The notes under the pieces: model-generated
What the model was told of the DNA's origin: nothing
Database searches by the model: none
Seen by the model: only the letters and a program-made list of their open reading frames with translations
Source of the DNA: Clytia hemisphaerica
Lineage: Eukaryota > Cnidaria > Hydrozoa > Leptothecata > Clytiidae
DNA: 64,000 nucleotides
Reading direction: 5' to 3'
NCBI GenBank assembly: GCA_902728285.1
Contig: CACVBU010001153.1
Location: 608,718-672,717, forward strand
Shown here: positions 43,134 to 55,100 of the stretch, piece by piece
How the letters are laid out: every line of letters starts with the position of its first letter
How positions within the stretch are numbered: position 1 is the first letter of the stretch
Position numbers and translations under genes: made by a program

Positions 43134-46100
43134 TCAGTCCATTTTGAGATATCGATAGATGTATTTCACAAAGATGAGCGAGGCGAAAAAACTGACGGTA
43201 CCGAGCATCAAGAAGAAGATATAACAAGTCAAGACGGTGTAACCAAAGAATTGAACGCTTTGTAGGAAGCCAGACATGTTGGATCGTTTGTGGTAATAAA
43301 ATACGGCGTATACAAAAACGAAAATCCCGGTCGACCTGAAAATAAAAGAAAGTTGAAAGTGTAATCGAGAACATTTATCCAGGGCGTTAAGGTTATTTTT
43401 GGACTTTATGTAACTACAATTAAAGTCGTATTAAGAAAAAAAGTAAAATTCCAACGAAATCTTATAGCCACACACGATTTGGAAGTGCTTCAACTTTGAC
43501 TTTGAGTTTTAACGCTAGACTTTATACAAAGGATCCAAAAGTTGGTTAAATAAGGCTCAGAATATAGTCTATAAACCCCTCCCGAATAAAAACGACTTTC
43601 TTGTCTTAACTTAAAATTTCGAAAAACGACGTAACCAACGGTGCAGATTGTAGTCAATCCACGTTAACGTAACCAAAAACGTTCGGACTCCTTAGTGCTC
43701 TTTATCTCATCGTTTGTCATTTGAAAGGGTGACCAATTTCAGCCGTATACAGAAAATGACCAAGTTAACTTCAATTCAAAAGAACCTATTTCCTAGCAAA
43801 AGCATTTTAATGTATATATTTTAATATTTATGTTCTTTTAATTTCTCAGTATTATCCATTTTTTTCGCTCAGCTAAACTATAACACAACACAATTTCCAG
43901 CAATTTCTTTTTGTCTTTGCAAGCCTTATTCTCTAAATTCAATTACTTTTGCAATAATCTCTGATAATCTCTAAAGTCTCTGTTTTTTAAGTCATTTATT
44001 TTAGCCCATTTAACTTTAAGAATATATTCATTTGTTAATAGTCGAAATAGTTATTTATATTTTATTATCATATTATTTTTTAAATTATTTTATATAGTAG
44101 GTCCACATCAATGCTTGTAGCAATGCCTAAATTTTAGACCTTCTTGACCAAATAAATTTTACATTACATTACATTACATTTAAATTACATTACAAAAGAC
44201 AGATAGATGGAGTCGATATTTTACATGGATAGCCCAGCAATCTAGGACTTTTAGACAGTCTTTCAATTGTCTCTACAGGGTCCACGGCCAGCCGGCTCGG
44301 CTATCTATGAACTGAACGGAACATTGGAAGGAGCGGGGATTCGAACCGCGAATCTCTTGTTTGAGACGCTGAAGCCATTGACCAATTCGCCAAGTGGCCA
44401 TCGCTCCTTAATGTTGACCAAAATCTGCATTCGGCAGTCAGCTTTTTTTAATACCATCAGCGCTCCTAGTCTTTGGCCCTTTTTTTGACGTCAGAATTCT
44501 ACAGCTATCGTTGCATTGCATCAAGTGACGTGGGCGTGCCACGTTTTGTTTTGACGAAGATGTTGCATTGTTACGAACAGTCGAAGAGAAAAAAAGAAGA
44601 AGTGGCGAAACAGAAAATTAGAAAAACGAAAAGAAGGAAGGACGAAAGGGCGTGTAGAGCAAAACGAAGGAAGGCTTTTTATCCAAAGAATTTTCACAAT
44701 GATTGCAACACGAAGTAAAACTAAAGAATGCAATTCACCGAAACTTTCGTCGTCACCGTACAAAACAAGAAAGAAACGGAAGAGCGAAGAAGCAGATTTG
44801 AGACAAGTATTTAAACTTTTTACAAGTTCTTTATTTCGGGTTTTACGCATTTCGGGTTTCACTTTATATTTCATATTTATACGACCTTGTCATGAAAGAA
44901 TGAAAAGTGCTTGAGTCAACATTAGGGAATCGTGACGTGATTACAACACAGAATACCTTTCGAAGACTGGTTGGAGATTGCGCGCTCAGCCCAATCAAAA
45001 AAGTATTAACAACAAAGAGTTTGATGAAAACCTTGTTTTTTCCCCTAAAGCTTAGTTTCCACTGTGTGATAACATGTGATAATGTGTGACAGACAGCCTG
45101 TCTGGAACACACTATCACAAAATAAAATTCTATCTCATAGTGGAAACGTTTAAAAAGAGTTTTTATCACGCGTTATCACACTGTGACAACGTGTGATAGT
45201 GTGTTCTTGGATTGAAATGAATTTCAATCCAAGAACACGAAAATTGTGTGAGATAACGTGTGACAAGAAAGTTCAAAAGGCGCCCCGACACACCTGGTGT
45301 ATTCTACGTCACATTTCTTTGTTATTTCAATTTTCCTTTGTTAAAAATATAATAGAAAGCAAATTCCATAGTTTGCTATCACAAATTTTCCCTCTTTCTA
45401 CGAGCGGATATGACAGATGCGTTTCCACTAAACAAAATTTTATCTCAAGTTTTTTGTCACACACTATCACACACTATCACAAGTTATCACACAGTGGAAA
45501 CCAAGCTTAACAAAATCTTTTAATTCTATTTGTCAGTTTCAAGAGACAGTGGACATCAAACATAATGGAAAGACGTTGACACTACGAAAAGGTTTTTGTT
45601 ATCTCGTATCTCTATCCAATAAAACCGGATGGCTGAGAATCGACAAATTATGGATATATGATGAAACGATCAAAATGGAAGCGACATGTTTCACTAGACC
45701 TTCGATGAACAAGACGAAGAAGCACTCTTACGGACAGGTAAGGTTGTTAGAAATTGTTGTTGACAAATCTATTAGGATTAGAATTTTACCTGAATCCAAC
45801 TTGTTCAAAATTCCACCCACTGCATGTCCTTTCTCTGGCAAAAATAACGCAGAAAAGAACCAACCTTTAAAATCATTTTGCAGCGGGAAATGAGAAAAGA
45901 ACAACTGAAAAAACACTTTTTCTTCATAAAATTTGAACTCTTCCGAGACCAGGCGACGACTTTGACGCTCTAACTGTAGGAGCTCTCCTACAAACCCCCG
46001 CTTTTGTCATTATTACTAGCCAAGACCTTTAATTAGTGAAAGAAAGTAAAACTATCGAACTCTCAAAATTCTATTTATAGGACCAGTTGATACCACACAA

Positions 46101-49100
46101 CGCAAAATTAGTTATGAATGAAGAGCGTTTCAAACGAATGTACATTCAAAACAAAATACCACCAAAAACAACCTCTGTCAAAACCATAAAGAAATCGAAC
46201 GTAATCGATTCTGTATCGAACGAGAACGATTCTGTTGAACTCGTACAGTCTTTGCACAATTCAGCATCTGACCAATGCGATCATGACTACGCCGCAAGAC
46301 TAAAACCACAGCAACAATCAAGTCAAAAAACAGCGAATCAAAGTTGCAACTCATCTCCCCCTGACCCGACAACAGTGAAGGTTGAACTCGTCGATCTTAA
46401 ACACCTACCACAACAGGAAAAACAAACGAGCGAAAACGTTCAACGACAACAACAAGACTCGGAAGATCCACAAACATCGAAACAAACAGCACCTCGACAA
46501 CAAGGTGAGTCTAGATCTGGCGATGGGGAGGGGGCACTAGGGTTTCAAGCAGACGGGAATGTTGCTCAACTTTCGACCCTCAGAACGAACAGCACCTCTC
46601 CGACAACAAGTTGCAATTCCCAGACCTATTCTTCATCTAAAGTAAGGGCAGAAAATATTTTTCAAAATGTTTCTTGCATTCAATAAGCTTAAACAAAACT
46701 GCAACACTGTTAGCTAGATATCACCAAATACTTAATACGAAATGGTATTTTGATGCCACTCTATTTGATGCTCAGCAATTAAGGGAAAGATCAAAGGTAT
46801 AAAAGTGGAGCAATATCCAGGTAGGAACCTACTTTCGGATAGTCAGTAGGCTGTAAGTTGTTGAGAGAGGAGCCTTTGGGTCGCCTCCGACTGCGGTCGC
46901 AGACTTACTTATTGCTCAATAGCAAACTATTGGCAGATTGAGGTTGAAAAGCTGGACTATACGAGAGAAAAGAGTAATCTAGCTGAAAATTCGATCCCTT
47001 TCTGTTGAAATCAACAACATTTCTCCAAGTCAAATATCTCAAGCCATCTAATTATTCTGAACAATTTACGACTACAGGTTCAATGACACTGTCTACCAAG
47101 AGGGTTGTTCAACGTACCAAAGAATTGACCATTTACTATCAAATGAAGAACTCCCTTACAGATATCAAAGATAATGTTTCTGCAAGCGCTATCGTACAAT
47201 CATTAGGTAAGGTTTCTACTATTTTATGCTAACAGAAAGATGATTTTGTTTTTGCCAATACCAAAAAATAAAAAAAATATATACAATAGTAGAGTCGATA
47301 TTTTATGTGGATAGCCCTTTAGACTTTCTTTTGATTATTTTCACGGGTTCCACGGCCAGCCTACCCAGCTATCAGCGAAGTTTCTAGCCCAAACGAGCAC
47401 ATTGGGAACAAAAATCTGGCTCAAATATGCAAGTGAGGGACATAAATTGTTTTAAAGTTTCAAGTATGGTTTATAAATTGTTCAGTTTACTAAAATGTAA
47501 GGAGCAGACAATTTGTTCGAGTTTTGAGGAGACAGTTTTGAGTTAGAGGCTTGAGTTAAGAGACACGACTGTTTTAAGGTAAACTGAACGTACTGATTTT
47601 CTGTATAAATCTAGACATGACAGAATATTACATAAAGTCGAAATTCCATTTTCAGGTTTCGCTCGTTTCAATGCTGGTCCAAAACGAAAGTCGATGACCC
47701 CTATTGAGGAATGGGCACCTAGTAGCAAAGTAGACAACGTTGGAATGATTTTACCATACAAAGATTATTGTTTACATTGCAAATTGAAGAGGTTATTGGA
47801 AGCTGGTGGGATCGTTTTGAAGGAGGACGCTGTGAGATATCACGTGGTCACTGATAAGCCAAACAGAATCTTTTATTTTAATATCCCGGTTCAAGAATAC
47901 GCTCAGAGTGGTAAGTAGTGTTTTTTGTTTAGAGACACTGCCTTTAGAGAAGTTGTTGTAACTCTGCAACAACATTTTCCCTTTTTGTCCAGATTATATA
48001 TTGAGAATTTCTGATAGGATTATGTACCGTTAATACGAAAATGATCAAATCATTCGCCATTGAAAAGTTATACGTTTGCGTTAAGTTGGAAAGCTCTTTT
48101 CAAGATCTAAGCTCTACTAGTTTAGACTAGGCAGTTCAAATTTTTGCTTGGAAAAGATTGAAAGTCATTGCATTGAAATAAGGGCAATGCATTGACTCTA
48201 GACAACCACATTTCTGCCCACTTTAATTCACAATCGGAATTTCCAGAACATTACACAGTAGCTTCGAAATTCAGCCTCTGGATATTGAAAGTTCTTTAAC
48301 TTTTAATAAATTTATTTTCAGACGACTGGGTAATCAAGATGGATGCAATAGATGACATAATGTATGAGAAATATACGAAACGCTCCAAGATGGACGATGA
48401 ACAGTTGAATAAATTGGCAGGAAAATATCGGCGACAAACCATCTAGGAGCTATTGTTTTTGATACTCAAACGCATGGAGCCCTGTTGACAATCGAATTTT
48501 CATGAATTGCGAAAGTGATTTTGATAGGGCGCTGATTGACATTGTGTTTTGTAACCAAAGATGGTATATATTTCGATACAGCGATTCAATGTGAAGCGGG
48601 TTTATTTTTCAACCTTAAATATTTTGTTTTGTTTTATGAACAGTTTATATGTGATTTTTGATTGATAAAATTTTTTTGCTGTACTTTTTTAGTATTGGTA
48701 TCTGGACTATTTTTAAAAACCAATTTGACAGCTTCGTTTTAAGAAGGATCGTCCATCGTTTGTAGGCAAGATTGCACTTCCTGGACTAAGATTGCACTGA
48801 TTTATACTATACTTGAGATTGGAAAGGGCTTTTTCTAAAGATATGGAAAATCTTGTGTTGACTTAGGAAACTGCCTACATTTCCGAAGCTTATATTTGAA
48901 TTACCCGTCTTTGGTTGCTCTTCTGGTCTTTTTTCACTAGAAAAGTGGCATTAAGGAATCTTAACCCAGGAAGGGGAACCTAGCCCATAAGGACGATATG
49001 CTCTTTACTTAAGTGTTTTTTTGTATTGATCGATATTTTGAATGATAAAAGAAAATAAATTAATTAAGAAACTTGAATGTGTATTTTTTTCAAGCCTATA

Positions 49101-52100
49101 GAAAGAATTTCAAAAAGAAATAAGATAAAGATATAAACCAGACACTAACGCTGCAAAGGGATTGGGTAGGTATTTACAATAGTCTAATGTCGTCATGTCT
49201 TTGAATGCATTTCAAGCGAAATGGTGATGAGTAAGTTAGTCTGTGACCACAGTCGGAGGCGACCTGAAGGCTCCTCTTTCGATAACTATCTACCCGAATT
49301 TAGGGAAGGGTGCCACTCTTTCTCCCTGGATTTCTCCATGTACCCTTGATCCTTCACTTAACTGCTGAGCAGAGAGGCAATAAGTTCCATTTTTGTACTA
49401 AGTACGAAATCTTTGATATGACCAGGCCGGGGATTGAACGAAAGACTTTACGCATCGTAGCTGGATACTCTACCTACGCTTTAGCTATCTAGTCGAGGGT
49501 AGGGGAGAGCGCCACACCTTTCTCTGAATTTCCGATCACTTTCTAATTACTGAGCATCAAGCAGAGAGGCATCAAGTACCGTTTTTGTACTAAGTACGAA
49601 GTCTTTGATTTGACCAGGTCGGGGACTGAACCCACGACTTTACGCACTGTAGCCGAATGCTCTACTTTTGCACTACGGTTGCTGAAATAGTGACAGGTGA
49701 ATTTATGAAAAGTGAGGAAAGAGACTTACCCCAAACTTATAACAGATCTCCACCACCACAAGTAATTTTCAGCCGATAATTGGAAATAAGTCAAAGCGAT
49801 TGACATGGAGGCTGTGACACTCAACAAGATGACAAAAACTACCAATAGAATACCATATAAAGTGTAGGGTTCACGGCCCCATAACGTCGCGAAGATGTAA
49901 TATAATTCAACAGAGATTGCACTGAAAGAAAGAAAACATAGCGAAATTATTCTCGAAATGAAATCTCAAGTTGTTTTTGGTTTAGAAAAGATGTCATTCC
50001 CAATGTATAACGTGGTCTTACTCTTAGATTAAAATGTAATTTAAAAGGCCGTTTGTAAATGTGGTCATTTAAGAGATGTCCCCGGAGCACTCTTCCTGAA
50101 AGTTCCTATAACGCTGCTTGCTATCGAGGCAAAAGGTCCAATCTCAAAGTCATGTTTAATGGCGCATTTTCCATAGTGAAGGGGTTCTTAGACCATGTTC
50201 ACACGATACGGTTCCGTTTCGTTCCGGTATATTTTTCTTTACGGATCGAGCGTGTTCATATTGGTTTCAAAACGGAACGGAACGGATCTGTAACGTCTGA
50301 ACATGGTCTTAATCTGCATCAGAAATAGGCTAATCTCAAAATCTAAAAATAGCGGAGCAAATAAAAATCTAAGACTCTAACTTTGAGATCTGAACTTTTA
50401 AGATTGGCTATAGTCAAATTTGAGATAATTATGTGTTAATTAAGGTAAAGGAGTTTATTCTAAAGGTTTCCATCAAAATAGTTCGTTTTTAGTCTCAAAA
50501 GTCTTAAGTGCTTACCTGAAGGGTAAAAAGCCGCCAATGATCATGTAAGCAGGGTAAGAACGATACCTGAAATTGGAAGGACGTTTTGTAAAAGATAGAT
50601 AGATATGAGCCCTCCAAATGCATTCGGGATGGGTCCTACCCACGTAGGAGTAGGAATCACGGCGCTGACAGACGCGAGCTGCCCACCCATGGCGTATACC
50701 ATGACACTCGAACGACAATAGGAGAGCGATGCTCACGCGAGACCGACCGAACCTTATGAGTGCCACGGCACGTCACAATTTCTGTCTAATCTACCCAGAC
50801 TTCTGTATCAGAGTAATGGTACCCAATTACAATCTTACCCTGGCATGGGTTATCCCCAGTCGAAGGTATACTTGCAAAGTGAATCGTAGAGACACGGTAA
50901 GTATCGAACTCGGGCCTCCCAGGCGGGAGTCAAGGATGTGTTTGTAACCACTGACCTTTATATACCCTGGACAAAGTTACTCAATCCCTGCCAAACAAAA
51001 TCTTTGATCGGAGTCTTTTGAAAGTTGTACCCGAACGGTAGCACTATTTTTAATAGCGATGTAAATGCATCGAGAGCGCTAGATCTACTTTTCGTCAATA
51101 CTTTTGATGATGTAGTGCCTTTAAACATTAATTTTTAACATTGCAATGGCTTCTTTGTGGGTACCACTTAAAAAAAACTCCGATCAAAGATGGTGGATAT
51201 AGCTGTTTGTAACAATACGTGAAGTTAGTTGAAAAATTAGTTGAAAATCGACATTACACCGCTTATATATCATTTTGAGGCCGACCAAGCAGCCCTTCTT
51301 TCAACTGCCTTCTACCCGATGATAAAGCAGCGTCAAAATCAATCCAAAAAGTATTACTTCCTTATCGGCGGAGAATTCGTCGGACAAAAGTGACGACAAA
51401 ATCGCTAAGTGACGAACGGGTATTTTCGGCGGACGAAATTAGTGTCCGACGAAATTTACACGGACAAGGTATTTCATCATGTTTCGATTCTATCAATTCA
51501 ATCCTACAATGAGCCACAAAAGAGTAATGAATAATTTCATACCAAGCAGTAGCAGGTATTTCTCTTGGAATATTCTTCGTGCGGCACGGTGCATCAAATC
51601 CGGATGTCCAATTCTTGCCGAAAATTCCTCCAACAACCGTCAGTGGGAAACCAACTGAAAAGAAAAGAAAAATGCTTTGAATTACAGTATCTCTGATTTT
51701 CATTTCTCAGCCAAGCTCGATTTATATCTCTGGTATGTAAAGGTCAAACTCGTGAATTAACTTTTACATGATTTTGAGTAGAAAGTTGTTGCGTGTGTTT
51801 AACAAAATGTAAGAAAATATAAGCCAACATAATAATTGTTTTTACAACAGTCTTTATGATTAAAAAGAATTATCTTTCTTTACAATTTTCACGACGTTAA
51901 AGGTATTGAGAATTATTTATTGTAAAAGTTATTCATAAAAGCTGATAAAGGACAGAAAGAAACTTTGATAAACATTGACAATTTAGTGAAACACACACAA
52001 GAACTTTCTTTCTATAGAAGTGGTACTACTCAATACTTTTTTCCCGGACACCCTGTACTGAAATAGCACTATCAAAAGATGAAGCTTTACTCACCGAACA

Positions 52101-55100
52101 ACCAGATCAAGATTATAAGAAGGACAGTGGTGAAAGGCAGAGCTTGTGTTGATTGATACGACCATGCTATGGTGTTCACTACGCTCCATATAGTGAAGAA
52201 GGGCACTAAATAGAGAAAGAGTAATGGTGAAATGTATTAATAAATTCGACGAATGCTGCAATGGGCTTTTCCAGAAATAGTCCGTGCCCTCCCTGTTGAG
52301 GATATCGGATATCCAGGGGGTTAACGATTTTTGTTCAAAAGTGGATATCCAGGGGGTTAAATATCTACAAGGGAGTGGATATCCAGGGGGTAAAGTGTCT
52401 TTTCAAGTAAAATTACGATATCCAGGGGTAAGCATCTTTATAAGAGAGGATATCTAGGGAGTTGAGCATATTTTTAAGAGTGGATATCCAGGGGGTCTTT
52501 ACTATTAAAGTAGGATATCCAGGGGGTTCAATATTTTGAAAAATCAATATCCTCAACAGTGGGGGTAAAATTTTTTTCTGGAAAAGCCCAATCCCCATTC
52601 GAGCTTTAAATTTTGAAAAACGTTAAAATAATCAATATTGTCAATATATTTCGGCACCAATTGTAGCCAAGAAGACTTAATTTTAATACAAAAACTATTC
52701 TTTTGTCCTAGTGGTGACATATAAAGAGCCCTAGCCCCCCAAAAGTCGGACTCCAAGAAGCTTATTTTACAAATTTCAGTTTCCAAAGTTTTTTTCTTAT
52801 ATCGTGCTATCGACGCGGCTTTTTCTGAGAGAGTCAATCATCCTTTATCCCAGTTCAAGTGAAATTTTAACTAACTCTTCTTGACTGTAAGAGTCAAAAA
52901 AGAACAATTAATTGTCAATAAGCTTCTAATAAGGCAATATCATTATATAAGGATAAGTTTTAGTGACATTATTATGTAATTATTCTTTCCGAAAAAGCAG
53001 TTGATTTTAGTAAGTAAGTATATTCATCTGGTGGCTATCGGCGGAGCCGGCAGTGAGGGAGTCTACCTCCTTTTCTATTTGCGCTAGACCTGGGAGATTG
53101 AACGCTGAGGTGGAGCGACACACCCACTTTCTGCTCCCTGTATCTTACCGCTTAGATCAGATTACCCAATCTAAGCTACTCATCGCCTGTTTTGGTGGTA
53201 ACCAGGGATCGAACCCACAACCCTTAGATTGTAAGGCGAATGCTCTAATCACTGAGCTACCTGGCCCGGCAGTTGATTTAATTTTTTTGTAATTTTTACA
53301 ACTTGCTTCTTTTGGTTTCTGTAATTTTTTCATACCTGAAAATAATGATGCAGTGAGAACGAGATTCCACGCCCATCTTTCACCGTTCAATTGTTTATAC
53401 ATACTGTTTGAAACATATCCTGAAACACCTGTGTTGGAAAGAAGATGTTTTTTAAAGTCTATTCGTTTTAAGTGTGCACTCTTTTTTTGCTTCCATGTCA
53501 TGAGGAAACCGTGTCAATTTAACAAATTCTCTCGAAAGTGGTTTCCACAAGGTAGCAAAACACTGCACACTTAAAGCGAATAGGCTTAACTGTAGTAAGC
53601 ACCACTATCTGAGATGCAGTGTTTTTCACAACATTATAAGAAAAACATAAGCGGTTGCAAATGTAATAATAAAGTACTTAATTTACGGGGCATAAGAAGG
53701 CTCGTATAATTTTAATAATATCAATGTGAAGGTTAGACTCGACTTGAGTTTATTACTCCTGTCAGATCTTTGCTTTTTGATAATTTTTGTAAAACACCAA
53801 AATTCCAGACTTTGAGTTGAAAAATAAAATGAAGTGAAAACAAACGTGAAAAATAGATCTTCAATACCCTATTTTCCAATTAAAACATTGCCCAGCCCAT
53901 TCTAAGCATAGCCATGAGCTAAAAATCCAGAGCTTTTATATACTGGACCCACTAAACTGCGGCATCCAGTCCATCAAAAATTCCATGAGTAGATTCCAGG
54001 CTAAGTGAAGGTGAGTAAAGACTCATTTTAGAGAACAAAGGAGAACAAGAAAGTTGTTACTTACAACAAGTCAACGCATACAAAAGAACAGCAGCTGTAT
54101 TCATGGAACCATGTCTGGAGAGGGAAAAATATAATGTTTATTATCAATTACGTGACTTTTCCTTCCGTTCAAAACCTTTTATACGTAAGCAAACTGTACA
54201 TAAAGCCTTAAAAAAACACTACGTAAACTTAGGGGAATCCCAACCCTTCAAGGTCTTTTAAAATTTTACGTACATGTGAAAAAAGCTTTAGAACGAATAA
54301 CTTTTATTCTCAGGTTTTTCTTATGTATTGCACCCAAAGTTTGACCCTAAATATTCGTAACCGAATTTATCTGATGATATGTCAAGGAAAAGGTCGACCA
54401 ATTGAAAATACCAACTACACGTTTGTTTTATAAGAACAAACTATATAAGAGTATAAGGCTTCGATGGCCAAAAGAACAAGTTAAGAACATTTCAAGGCTT
54501 ATCCAGACTCTAGAACAATACCTTTAAAAATTACACGTAAAAATACTCATGAAATGGTGAAAATATGAATATTTTAAGAACATTTTATGGTTTTGAAAAC
54601 TTAAGAGCATCCGAAGGCTTTAAAAATTGTGGAAGTTCTTGAAGAAAAAATATGTAGTACCTTTGAAAGTGGTAAATATAATGGAAAAGAAAAATTATAA
54701 AAAATACCTGTGCACGTTGAACAATCCTAATAAAGCCATAATAATGATACCGAAACATAAAGTCAGAAATTGACAACCATTGCCTAGAAGAGAGAAAGAA
54801 AATTTAGTGTTATGGTATTATAATATCCTGATTGTTATTTTTTGCCCCTAATTCTGCTTTTTTTTTAGTTTTTGTACATTTCTATTTGTAGTGTGAAACA
54901 AAGTGCTGAGAAAGAAAGTAAATATAAGTAGAGGCCCCTGTAAAAGTAAAATAAACATTAAGATAAAACCTCGTAATAATAATACAAAGAAAAACTCCCT
55001 ATTACTGTACTAGCTTTTATTACAAATTATGACAATAGTAAAAACTTGATTTAAGTGGGCATTGCAACGCATAATACACTAGGTTGCGGACAAACCTAAT

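Noticed and set aside
44325..44410. tRNA-Leu-like gene on the minus strand
   Set aside because: Perfect B box, but mismatches in the T and acceptor stems and a tail shared with a truncated copy at 47.3 kb show it is a SINE head.
46505..46686. Read-through of exon 3 of the BAH-like gene
   Set aside because: Open but Ser/Thr-rich; the AAG|gtgagt donor at 46504 is strong and gives the right phase for exon 4.
53200..53273. Functional tRNA gene on the minus strand
   Set aside because: A and B boxes are good but the anticodon and acceptor stems do not pair, and a SINE body follows.
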